From Gemmatimonadota bacterium (GTDB lineage Bacteria > Gemmatimonadota > Gemmatimonadetes > Longimicrobiales > Gaopeijiaceae), in assembly GCA_022826565.1 (NCBI GenBank), contig JAJDUP010000026.1, positions 1 through 64,000 of the forward strand: a DNA stretch of 64,000 bases, read 5' to 3'. Made by a program: the position numbers and the translations under genes. This document shows, piece by piece, positions 1 to 11,652 of this stretch. Position 1 is the first letter of the stretch. Each line of letters begins with the position of its first letter. The notes under the pieces are model-generated. The model had not been told where the DNA came from. It saw only the letters and a program-made list of their open reading frames with translations, and did no database searches.

Positions 1-119
1 ATCGGGCACTTGCTCCGCCTCGTCCGCCGTCGTCTCGGCTCCCTCAGCGCGACTCTCGGCTCTGCAACCCCCGAGACCGGCCATAGCCACTTCCCCCGCA
101 CGGCGCTTCCGCTACCCCA

Positions 120-551
120 TTGTTCCACGGCCTGCTAACCAAGCGTCCAGCGAGGGCCCTTCGCTTTTGGCAGAACAACCAGGACCTGTTCGATGGTAAA
201 CCCTTCCCGGCCCACATCTGGCTCGGGGCTTCGGTCGAGAACCAAGCGGTAGCATACCGTGTTCGCCACCTGCGCAGCGTTCCCGCCACCGTGCGGTTTC
301 TTTCGTGCGAGCCACTGATCGGTCCACTCAGGCTTGACCTCACCGGAGTCCATTGGTTGATCTGCGGTGGCGAGAGTGGTCCGGTCAGGCGTCCCATGGA
401 ACCGGAGTGGGTCATTGAGCTTCGAGACCAATGCCAGTCCGCCGGCGTCCCGTTCTTCTTCAAGCAGTGGGGCGGGCGCACGCCAAAGGCGGGTGGCCGA
501 GAGCTTGAGGGCAGGTTTTGGAATCAGATGCCGCGGGCAGCGGCTGGCTGA
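120..551 (+). pseudogene. Phage Gp37/Gp68 (DUF5131) family protein, N-terminally truncated remnant
   Basis: The 143 readable residues match the C-terminal half of the Gp37/Gp68 (DUF5131, 'three-Cys-motif') family: an LTKRP motif at the start, then W-L-G-A-S-V-E-N, L-S-C-E-P-L-I-G-P and FFKQWGG near the end. These are family hallmarks. The N-terminal half, which carries the three-cysteine W-N-P-x-x-G-C signature, is absent. In the same frame a TAG stop lies at 84-86, and bases 1-119 show no Gp37/Gp68 similarity in any frame, so the gene was cut near position 118. The TTG at 120 is only the first possible initiator. The stop overlaps the ATG of the next remnant (TGATG at 549-553), preserving the usual pairing with tcmP. 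Family function is poorly known. I call it a pseudogene because its conserved metal-binding part is missing. Confidence 0.75.
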
Positions 552-793
552 TGAGCGATGCCACCCGAGGCGGACTGATCCGTGGAATGGAAAACGATGG
601 CCTTTACACGCCGTCCATCAAGGAGCATTCCCTCCGGAAGATCAGGCTGCACAACTACTATGTGAGACTCATTGCCACGGCCGTGAAAAACGTCCTCCTC
701 TACTACCTCGTGCTGTACAGCGAGCATCCTCTCGCGCGAGCATTCTGGAACGCGACACGTGTCGGAACCGACAGACAGTTGAAGCTGTTTTGA
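551..793 (+). pseudogene. Three-Cys-motif partner protein TcmP, internally deleted remnant
   Basis: This is an 80-residue ORF starting at ATG 551. The first half (residues about 16-45, ending near YYVRLIATAVKN) looks like the N-terminus of TcmP, with the conserved H-S-x-x-K-x-R-L-x-x-Y-Y pattern. The second half (YYLVLYSEHPLARAFWNAT, ending in RQLKLF) looks like the extreme C-terminus of the same family. Normal TcmP proteins are several hundred residues long, so the middle appears deleted in frame around position 690. TcmP is the usual neighbour of Gp37/Gp68 proteins, which supports the identification. The family assignment is from memory of its end motifs. An unrelated small protein is less likely given the neighbour. 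The following 23 bases separate it from the convergent methyltransferase gene. Confidence 0.65.
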
Positions 794-816
794 TCGCTGG
801 AAACCACGACCCGGCT

Positions 817-2673
817 TCAGCGCGGACTTCCGAGCCCCTCCAGCACCCCCACCGCCGCCCTCACTCCCGGCGGCCTGTGCGCAGCGATCTCCAGCCCTGC
901 GACCTCACCCGCCAGCGCCGCCGCCGTCTCCCGCGCGATCGCGATTCCCTCCGCGGCCGCGTGCTCCGGTCCCCGGGCCTCCGCCTGCCGCATCCGCTCG
1001 ACCACCCGGTCCGGCAGGAGCACGCCCGGCACCTCGTTCTTGAGGAAATCCGCGTGGCGGAGAGAGCCGAGCGGCTGTATCGCAGCCAGGACCGGGATCC
1101 CGGGTCCGCCGTCGCCGATTCCCGCGAGAAACCCGAGCAGGTGCTCGACATCGAAGACGGGCTGGGTGATGGCGTAGTGTGCGCCCGCGTCCACCTTCCA
1201 GTGGAAGCGACCCAGTTCGCTTTCCGGGTCGCGGGCTCCCTGGCGGAGCGCCACGCCCACCACGAAACCGGTGGGGTCGCCGATGTCGTTACCGGCGGGA
1301 TCGACGCCGCGGTTCAGCGCGGTCACGACGTTGGTGAGGCCGATCGAGTCCACGTCGACGACGGATCTGTAGGCCGGGTAGGGGGCGCCGCCATGCGGCT
1401 CGCCGGTGAGGAGGAGGATGTTGCGGACACCGGAGGCCGCGGCCCCCAGGAGGTCGCTGATCATGTCGAAGAGAGTGCGGTCGCGGCAGGTGTAGTGCGC
1501 GATCGGTTCGGCGGGACACCCCTTCGCGATGAGGGTCGCGGTCGCGAGGACGCTCAGCCGAGCTGTGCGGCGGTCCTCGTGAATGCCGATCACGTCGGCC
1601 CCGGCCTCGGCAAGCGCCCGGCAGTCTTGCAGCAGGCGCGCCGTGTCCCACCCTCGAGGGGGGAGCACACGGGCGCACCGGACGAATTCACCGGTGACTA
1701 AGCGGTTAGCTAAACTGGATCGCAATGACAATGGAATAGATGACTTGCGTTCTGTGATCTCATCCAGTGCTCGAATCACGCGCACGGACGAACGGCGCTG
1801 CTGGATCATCGATACGACTTCCCGGATGCTGCGGATGTGCTCCGGCGTCGTGCCGCAGCAGCCGCCGACGATCCGCGCTCCCGCGTGAATCGCCTTGCGC
1901 GCGTACTGCCCCATGTAGCCCGGCTCGGTGACGTAGATCTTGCGTTCGCCGACCTGTCGCGGCAGTCCGGCGTTGGGCACGCATGACAGCGGCAGACGGG
2001 TGACCTCGACCATCTGTTCCAGCCCCTCCACGATGACCGCGGGCCCCACCGAGCAGTTCAGCCCCACCGCATCGGCGCCCCACTCCGCGGCCGACCGCGC
2101 CACCTGCTGCGCCGACGTCCCGTACTCGGTCAGGAGGTCCTCGCCCACGGTGACCTGGGTGATTACCGGCAGGTCGCAACGCGACCGCACCGCCCGGAAC
2201 GCCTGTTCCAGTTCGACAAGGCTGGAGAAGGTCTCGAGGACGAAGCCGGCCACGCCGCCCTCCAGCAGGCCGTCCACCTGCCGCCCGAAGTAGTCCCGGG
2301 CCTCTTGCAGCGAGGTCGGCCCGAGGGGTTCGAGCCGGATCCCGAGCGGACCGATCGCGCCCGCGACCGCTGCTCTCCCCGACGCGGCTTTCACTGCAAT
2401 CGCGGCGGCGCGTGCGTTCAGTTCCTCGGTCCGGTCGTCGAGCCCGTGCGAGGACAGTTTCCAGGGGTTGGCGCCGAAGGTGTTGGTCTCGATGATCTCG
2501 GCGCCGGCCCGGATGTACTGCTCGTGCACGTCCTCGACCAGGTCGGGGTGCGTGGCGTTGAGTTCGTCGTAGCAGACGTTGAGGAAGACGCCGCGCGAGT
2601 AGAGCATGGTGCCCATCGCGCCGTCCATTACGCGGATGCGGTCGCCGGAGAGCATGTCGCGCAAGTCAGCCAT
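817..2673 (-). CDS. Homocysteine S-methyltransferase / methylenetetrahydrofolate reductase-like fusion (YitJ type)
   Basis: This is a 618-residue cytoplasmic enzyme of methionine synthesis. Residues about 5-300 form a homocysteine S-methyltransferase domain: VMDGAMGTM at the start, and zinc ligands in GLNC (Cys207) and GGCCGTT (Cys272-Cys273). Residues about 325-600 form a methylenetetrahydrofolate reductase barrel, with HYTCRDR and the later A-I-T-Q-P-V-F-D substrate segment. The reductase half is odd. Where YitJ and MetF have a catalytic Glu before D/F-P-P there is Arg335 (CARVLPPRG), and the usual R/T-G-D is T-G-E (Glu425). It may therefore be weakened or altered. An in-frame start upstream at 2754 would overlap metH by 40 bases; I prefer the ATG at 2673, 41 bases after the metH stop. 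It is downstream of metH in the same transcript and probably shares its riboswitch. Confidence 0.85.
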   Translation of the reverse strand: MADLRDMLSGDRIRVMDGAMGTMLYSRGVFLNVCYDELNATHPDLVEDVHEQYIRAGAEIIETNTFGANPWKLSSHGLDDRTEELNARAAAIAVKAASGRAAVAGAIGPLGIRLEPLGPTSLQEARDYFGRQVDGLLEGGVAGFVLETFSSLVELEQAFRAVRSRCDLPVITQVTVGEDLLTEYGTSAQQVARSAAEWGADAVGLNCSVGPAVIVEGLEQMVEVTRLPLSCVPNAGLPRQVGERKIYVTEPGYMGQYARKAIHAGARIVGGCCGTTPEHIRSIREVVSMIQQRRSSVRVIRALDEITERKSSIPLSLRSSLANRLVTGEFVRCARVLPPRGWDTARLLQDCRALAEAGADVIGIHEDRRTARLSVLATATLIAKGCPAEPIAHYTCRDRTLFDMISDLLGAAASGVRNILLLTGEPHGGAPYPAYRSVVDVDSIGLTNVVTALNRGVDPAGNDIGDPTGFVVGVALRQGARDPESELGRFHWKVDAGAHYAITQPVFDVEHLLGFLAGIGDGGPGIPVLAAIQPLGSLRHADFLKNEVPGVLLPDRVVERMRQAEARGPEHAAAEGIAIARETAAALAGEVAGLEIAAHRPPGVRAAVGVLEGLGSPR

Positions 2674-2714
2674 GGCCGGATCCGGAGCAACCGGGCAGCT
2701 GGAACTTCCGCAGG

Positions 2715-6647
<3,933 letters not shown>

Positions 6648-6669
6648 GGGTGGAACCCACCGGGCGGAC

Positions 6670-6720
6670 GTGGCTTTTTAGCTGTTTCCTGGCCGCAATA
6701 CGCCACAAATCGCCGTTGCA
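6670..6720 (-). promoter_or_regulatory. SAM-II riboswitch in the metH leader
   Basis: Read on the minus strand, the segment carries the SAM-II core in order: GATTT (6711-6707), a variable block GTGGC (6706-6702), GTATTGC (6701-6695), a P1 3' strand, an A-rich joint, then GCTAAAAAG (6682-6674). The crystallised SAM-II aptamer has the same GAUUU, GUAUUGC and GCUAAAAA blocks. The variable block pairs perfectly with GCCAC at 6674-6670, replacing the CC/GG pairing of the reference, so the pseudoknot covaries. The GC/GC pair next to the ligand site is also kept. P1 is weak: only GGC/GCC (6714-6712 with 6693-6691) or an alternative GGCC pair. Downstream, GTGG at 6660-6657 could compete for CCAC of the pseudoknot, and GGTGG/CCACC (6661-6649) forms a hairpin against the first possible start codon. 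Position upstream of metH fits SAM feedback. Confidence 0.75.
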
Positions 6721-7045
6721 TCGGCCTTTCCCACCGCAAACGGCGGAGGCCGCTGAAGTTGCAACGATAGCGGAAATGCCGGGGCGATTCCAGCGGCGGG
6801 GGCGAGCGCCTGACCGCCCGGGAGGCAGGGAATGAGTATATGAGTATATGAGTAGGAATGCTCCCGACCGCGTGCCGGGACCTCCCTGGCATGGCCGCCC
6901 GCGCGCCTGATCGCGGTCCCTGCGACGACGACGTTCACCCGGCGGTCGATGAAGCATCGCCCCGTGGTCGCGGTTGCTCCGCAGAGTGTTCGGTTATGGC
7001 AATCCCAATTGAACCGCACAATTATTCGGATACCCTTCCGCAAGA
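6721..7045. other. Intergenic region between divergent metH and propeller lipoprotein genes
   Basis: With 6648-6720 this makes a 398-base gap without a credible gene. It holds the SAM-II element at its left end, an 8-base tandem repeat at 6833-6854, and presumably the two divergent promoters. On the minus strand the repeat offers TATACT, a fair -10 for metH. On the plus strand I see no convincing -35/-10 pair before 7046. Short ORFs here are shadows without ribosome sites or family features. Confidence 0.6.
6833..6854. repeat. 8-bp tandem repeat, 2.75 copies, in the metH promoter region
   Basis: TGAGTATA occurs at 6833-6840 and 6841-6848, followed by TGAGTA at 6849-6854. It is an AT-rich island in a very GC-rich genome. 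On the minus strand it gives two copies of TATACT, so it may contain the metH -10 region, or it may be a regulator site or a slipped-strand repeat. Confidence 0.8.
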
Positions 7046-8257
7046 ATGACCATGTCCTCACACTCGACCCCCCGTCTCCGGAGTGCCGCGTTTCTCCTGC
7101 TTTGCGGGATTGGCTCCTGCTCTCCCGCGGACTCCGGTCCGCCTCTCGTCGTCCAGCGCGACAGCGCGGGCATCGAGATCGTCGAGGGGCTGCGGCCGCT
7201 CTGGGGCGACTCCAGCCTCTGGCGCATCGACCAGGATCCTGTAGTCGACCTCACGCTTTCCGGCACCGGCCCGGCCCACGAGTTCTACCAGGCCCGAAGC
7301 ATGAAGCAGCGCCCGGATGGCTCGCTCATGATTGCCGACGGGAGCTCACGGGAAGTGCGGGTGTTCTCCGCGGCCGGCGAGTTCCAGGGTTCCTTCGGTG
7401 GCCGTGGAGACGGTCCCGGGGAGTTCAGAAGTCTGCGCGGCATCGAGAATGCCGGCGACACACTGCTGGCCTTCGGCCGCACACGCGTCACGGTGGCCGC
7501 TCCGGACCTGTCGGTGATCCGGACCTTCGGCGTCGATTTCTTCACCGCCGACCTGCACTACCTGAGCGGGGGCGCGATTCTGCGGGAGACGTCGAGGCCG
7601 GTGATGCCGATGGATGGCCTCACGGGACTGGTTCGGCGTCCGGAGCCTCTCGTTCTTGTCGATCTGGAAGGCGCGGTGATCGACACCATCGGCGAGATGC
7701 GCGGACCCGAACTCTTCGCGCTCGCCCGCGACGGCTCGTACGTCGGGAGCGCCGGGCTCTGGTTCGGCAACCGTTCCCACCTCGATGTCCTGGGACAATA
7801 CATCCTGCGGGGTTCGTCCGACATGATGCAGCTGGAGGAGCTGGACATGTCCGGGAATCTCGTGCGGATCCTGCGCATTCCCGACTATCCGCTGGACCTG
7901 AGCGCCGCCGAGATTGCCGCCGAGCGGAGTCACGTTTTCGATCGGTCCCCGCCTGGATCGACCTCGGTCCTCAAGACGGTGCTGGAGGCCGTTCCTGCTT
8001 CAGAGACCCGACCTGCCTACGCCGACATGCTCGTCGACCCCTCCGGGGCGGTCTGGCTGGAGCTGTACCGGGGCGAAAGCGAGCGGGACCGGCCGCAGGA
8101 ATGGCTGGTGCTGGATACCGATGGGACCTGGCTCGGCAATGTGCGGATTCCGGACGGCTTCGCCGTGTCGGATATCACCATGGACGCCGTGCTCGGTGTG
8201 TCGAGGGACGAGCTGGATGTCGAGCATCCGCAGGTGCTGCGGCTGACGCGCAACTGA
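7046..8257 (+). CDS. 6-bladed beta-propeller lipoprotein, hypothetical
   Basis: This is a 403-residue secreted protein of unknown function. The N-terminus has a hydrophobic stretch (RSAAFLLLCGIGSCS) with a lipobox-like cysteine, so it is probably a lipoprotein. The rest looks like a 6-bladed NHL-type propeller: repeated blocks such as QRPDGSLMIADGSSREVRVF and the later F-G-G-R-G-D-G-P-G-E-F, which is typical of this propeller group in Bacteroidota and Gemmatimonadota. No enzymatic motif is visible. Start: ATG 7046, with another in-frame ATG six bases later. It is the first of a plus-strand run of exported genes and is separated by 74 bases from the S9 peptidase. It could bind a ligand or act as a scaffold at the cell surface; I cannot say which. 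Confidence 0.7.
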   Translation: MTMSSHSTPRLRSAAFLLLCGIGSCSPADSGPPLVVQRDSAGIEIVEGLRPLWGDSSLWRIDQDPVVDLTLSGTGPAHEFYQARSMKQRPDGSLMIADGSSREVRVFSAAGEFQGSFGGRGDGPGEFRSLRGIENAGDTLLAFGRTRVTVAAPDLSVIRTFGVDFFTADLHYLSGGAILRETSRPVMPMDGLTGLVRRPEPLVLVDLEGAVIDTIGEMRGPELFALARDGSYVGSAGLWFGNRSHLDVLGQYILRGSSDMMQLEELDMSGNLVRILRIPDYPLDLSAAEIAAERSHVFDRSPPGSTSVLKTVLEAVPASETRPAYADMLVDPSGAVWLELYRGESERDRPQEWLVLDTDGTWLGNVRIPDGFAVSDITMDAVLGVSRDELDVEHPQVLRLTRN

Positions 8258-8331
8258 GATCCAGCCTTGCCCGGCGCCCCCCCGCGCCCCAACGTCACCC
8301 TGCAGAGACCACCCAAGCAGGAGTGCCCACG

Positions 8332-10446
8332 ATGGACCCGCGCCCACGCCTCCGCCCTCTCCGCAGGCTCCCCCGCACCCCACGCCTTGCCCGTCCGATC
8401 GCCGCGATCTTCGCCGTCGCCGCGATCTTCGCCCTCTCACCCCCCCAACCCCTCGCCGCGCAGGAACAGAGCGGCCGGCTGACGCCCGAGCTGTACTTCG
8501 ACTGGGAGGAGGTCCGTCCGTTTCTGCTTGCGGGCGGGATGGGGCCGCAGATCTCGCCCGACGGCAGCCAGGTGCTGTACGAGCGACGGCACATCGACCG
8601 GATGAGGGATCGCTGGGTGTCGGAGCTGCATCTGGTCGATGCGGACGGGTCGCGGTCCCGCCGGCTCACCGACGGGGGCGGTGCGGTGTGGTCCCCCAAC
8701 GGCGACCGGATCGCGTTTGTCCGCGCCAGCGACGACGGCGGCGCCCAGATCTTCGTGCGCTGGATGGACGCGGAGGGGGCAGTCACCCAGATCAGCCACC
8801 TGACGGAGTCTCCCGGCGGTCTGACATGGTCTCCGGACGGACGGCAGATCGCGTTTTCGATGATGGTGCCTTCCGAGCCGGAGTGGACGGTCGCGATTCC
8901 CGGGCGTCCCGAGGGCGCGGAGTGGACTGCGGAGCCGAAGGTCGTAACAAGGCCCAACTACCGGCGCGACTACGTGGGGTACACCGACGGGGGCTACCGG
9001 CACGTCTTCGTGCTGCCCGCGTCTGGCGGCACCCCACGCCAGCTGACCGGCGGAGACTGGAACCACGGGGCGCCGGTGTGGTCCGCCGACGGCTCCGAGA
9101 TCTACTTCTCGGCGCTGCGCGAGCCCGATTCCGACTACCGCTTCCGCGAGTCCGAGATCTACGCCGTGTCGGTGGCGTCGGGGGCCATTCGCCAGCTGAC
9201 CACCCGCGCCGGGTCCGACCACTCCCCCGTGCCGTCGCCGGACGGCCGCCTGGTGGCGTATCTCGGCCACGACGAGACCGACGACGCCTACTTCGCCGAC
9301 AACATCTACGTCATGAACGCCGACGGGAGCGGGGTGCGTGAGATCGCGACCGACCGCGACCGTGACCCGTCGGGGCTGCGCTGGGCGGTGGACGGGAGCG
9401 GCGTCTACTACAACGCGCCCGACGGCGGCGCCGAGAACCTCTACTTCGCGCCGCTGGACGGGCCCGTGCGGCAGATCACCGAGGGCGAGCACTTCCTGAC
9501 CGTCTACTCGATGGCGGCGAACGGGACTGCCGCCGGCGTGCTCTCCAGCGCGCACGAACCCGGCGACGTCGTCGTCTTCGACGTGGCTGCGGGGGGAGAC
9601 ATCGCGAAGATCACCGACGTGAACGGCGATATTCTCGATCACGTCGAGCTGGGCGAGGTGGAAGATGTCTGGTACACCTCGTCGGACGGCTTGGAGATCC
9701 AGGGCTGGATCGTGAAGCCGCCCGGATTCGATCCGGCGAAGAAGTACCCGCTGATGCTCGCGATTCACGGCGGCCCGCACGGCCGCTACGGCTTCGGCAC
9801 GCCGTACATGTGGTACGAATGGCAGCTGGAGGCGGCGAGCGGCTACGTCGTCCTCTACACCAACCCGCGCGGCAGCTCGGGGTACGGGAGCGAGTTCGGC
9901 AACGAGATCGAGAACGCGTACCCCGGTATGGACTACGACGACCTCATGGCGGGCGTCGACGTCGTGCTCGAACGCGGCTACGTCGACGAGCAGAACATGT
10001 TCGTCTACGGTTGCAGCGGCGGCGGGGTGCTCACCGCGTGGGTGGTCGGCCACACCGACCGCTTTGCCGGGGCGTCATCGGAGTGCCCCGTCACCAACTG
10101 GCTCTCCTTCGTCGGCACGACCGACGGTCTCGGCTGGTACAACAACTTCGAGAACCTCCCGTGGGAGGACCCCAGCGAACACCTGCGCCGCTCGCCGCTC
10201 ATGTACGTGGGCAACGTGACCACGCCGACGCTGCTGATCACGGGCGAGGGCGATCTCCGCACGCCGATGGGTCAGACCGAGGAGTACTACCAGGCGCTGC
10301 AGATGCTGAAAGTGCCGACGGCGATGGTCCGTCTCCAGGACGAATGGCACGCATACTTCAATCGGCCCACCAACACGATCAGGACATGGATGTACCGAAT
10401 GGACTGGTTCAGAAAACACTCGCGCGGACAGGGGCCGGTGACATGA
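8332..10446 (+). CDS. S9 family peptidase (prolyl oligopeptidase/DPP-IV type), exported
   Basis: This is a 704-residue serine peptidase that should cleave short peptides outside the cytoplasm. Residues 1-43 form a long signal peptide (IAAIFAVAAIFALSPPQPLAAQ). Residues about 55-440 are a TolB/DPP-IV-like propeller with repeated W-S-P-D-G-R motifs. Residues about 460-700 are the alpha/beta hydrolase. The catalytic triad is visible: Ser562 in Y-G-C-S-G-G-G, Asp641 in G-E-G-D-L-R-T-P, and His673 in D-E-W-H-A-Y-F. The nucleophile elbow has Cys before Ser, a mild variation. The start was placed at ATG 8332 because it has CAGGAG upstream and begins the signal peptide; the open frame upstream lacks protein character. 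Its stop overlaps the next start (ATGA), so peptidase and plug protein are translated together. Confidence 0.93.
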   Translation: MDPRPRLRPLRRLPRTPRLARPIAAIFAVAAIFALSPPQPLAAQEQSGRLTPELYFDWEEVRPFLLAGGMGPQISPDGSQVLYERRHIDRMRDRWVSELHLVDADGSRSRRLTDGGGAVWSPNGDRIAFVRASDDGGAQIFVRWMDAEGAVTQISHLTESPGGLTWSPDGRQIAFSMMVPSEPEWTVAIPGRPEGAEWTAEPKVVTRPNYRRDYVGYTDGGYRHVFVLPASGGTPRQLTGGDWNHGAPVWSADGSEIYFSALREPDSDYRFRESEIYAVSVASGAIRQLTTRAGSDHSPVPSPDGRLVAYLGHDETDDAYFADNIYVMNADGSGVREIATDRDRDPSGLRWAVDGSGVYYNAPDGGAENLYFAPLDGPVRQITEGEHFLTVYSMAANGTAAGVLSSAHEPGDVVVFDVAAGGDIAKITDVNGDILDHVELGEVEDVWYTSSDGLEIQGWIVKPPGFDPAKKYPLMLAIHGGPHGRYGFGTPYMWYEWQLEAASGYVVLYTNPRGSSGYGSEFGNEIENAYPGMDYDDLMAGVDVVLERGYVDEQNMFVYGCSGGGVLTAWVVGHTDRFAGASSECPVTNWLSFVGTTDGLGWYNNFENLPWEDPSEHLRRSPLMYVGNVTTPTLLITGEGDLRTPMGQTEEYYQALQMLKVPTAMVRLQDEWHAYFNRPTNTIRTWMYRMDWFRKHSRGQGPVT

Positions 10447-11603
10447 GGGCTGACACGAGGGACTTCGGGTTCAGGGCGGGATCGCGCTCACCGCTATTCC
10501 GGGGCTGCGCGACCTGGCGGAGGCGAGGCCGCGCGGGCCGCATCAGGGTGCCTGCCGCTGTGCTCCTGCCAGTCGCGCTCACCATGCTGTTTTCACCGCC
10601 CACCACCGCCCAGGACCGCCTTCCCGAGGGCAACTTCGTCGTGATCACAGGCACGATCCTCGACGCGGTCACCAACCGCCCCATCGAGGGGGTGATCGTG
10701 GAACTGCCCAGCCGGGGCTTCCGCCTGGAGACCAACATCGCGGGGCGGTTCACCCTGTCCAACATCCCCACCGGCAACTATCGCCTGGAGCTGTCCCACC
10801 CCGACTACCACCCCGCGGTGGGCGACTTCACGATCATGCGCTCGGGCGAGTTCGAGACCTACATGGAACCCGTGTTGGCCGGGAGTCCCGACGAACTCAT
10901 GACCGGGATCGTGGGCCAAGTGAGCGACAGCCGCGGCGGCACGCCCATCGACAGGGTGAGCGTCAGCGTGCAGCCGGGAAGCCAGGGCGGGCAGACCGAC
11001 ACGCGCGGCCGCTTCACCGTCGAGACCGCTACGCCTGGGCCCAAGACGGTCCGGTTCAGCGCGCTCGGGTACGCGACCCGCACCGAGACGATCGAGGTCG
11101 AGCTGGACCGGGTGACGAACGTGCGCGTCTCGCTGTCGCCGGACCCGGTCGAGCTGAACCCGATCGAGGTCTCCGTCGAACGCCGCGAGTTCACGCTTCA
11201 GGACGCGGGCTACTACAACCGGCGCGAAGAGGGCTTCGGCGAGTTCATCGACCGCACCGACATCGAAAACCGGGCGCTCTCGGAAATGAGCGATGTCTTC
11301 AGCCGCATCCCGGGGGTCGAGATCTACGCCGACCCGGACAACCCCCTCGAGAAGTACGTCGTGCTCCGCGGCGGGCGCCAGGCGAGCTTTTCGGCGGGCC
11401 CGTACGGACGGTGCTTCCCGCGCGTGGTCCTCGACGGCCTGGTGATCAACCGGGGAGGCGACGAGCCCGCGGGACTCGACCGCATGCTCGATCCCGCCGC
11501 GGTCGCGGGCGTGGAGGTCTTCCCGACGTCCGCGGGCGTCCCGGCGCAGTACGGGGGCGTGGGGTCGTCCTGCGGGCTGATCCTGATCTGGACGCGGCGC
11601 TGA
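10443..11603 (+). CDS. Carboxypeptidase-regulatory-like/TonB plug-domain protein without a barrel
   Basis: The protein has 386 residues. After a basic, long signal region (hydrophobic VLLPVALTMLF, cleavage near TTAQ) there are two carboxypeptidase regulatory-like beta-sandwich domains (about 60-140 and 155-240, each with G-R-F-T-L/V and a T-x-x-P-G/N-I-P-T-G turn). A TonB-receptor plug domain follows (about 275-386: SEMSDVFSRIPGVEIY and VVLDGLVINRGG). The chain ends right after the plug, so the usual 22-strand barrel is missing; no barrel-like ORF follows. It is translationally coupled to the S9 peptidase. It may present or bind peptides at the outer membrane, or may pair with a separate barrel; both are inferences. 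The sequence is intact, so this is a short family form rather than a frameshifted receptor. Confidence 0.8.
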   Translation: MRADTRDFGFRAGSRSPLFRGCATWRRRGRAGRIRVPAAVLLPVALTMLFSPPTTAQDRLPEGNFVVITGTILDAVTNRPIEGVIVELPSRGFRLETNIAGRFTLSNIPTGNYRLELSHPDYHPAVGDFTIMRSGEFETYMEPVLAGSPDELMTGIVGQVSDSRGGTPIDRVSVSVQPGSQGGQTDTRGRFTVETATPGPKTVRFSALGYATRTETIEVELDRVTNVRVSLSPDPVELNPIEVSVERREFTLQDAGYYNRREEGFGEFIDRTDIENRALSEMSDVFSRIPGVEIYADPDNPLEKYVVLRGGRQASFSAGPYGRCFPRVVLDGLVINRGGDEPAGLDRMLDPAAVAGVEVFPTSAGVPAQYGGVGSSCGLILIWTRR

Positions 11604-11652
11604 CGGCGGCGCATTCGGCGCCGTGCGGCGCAACACAGAGGAGGTTGAGGAG

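Noticed and set aside
6660-6900. Cobalamin or SAH riboswitch upstream of metH
   Set aside because: No B12-box or SAH-aptamer consensus was found; the SAM-II blocks explain the conserved-looking segment better.
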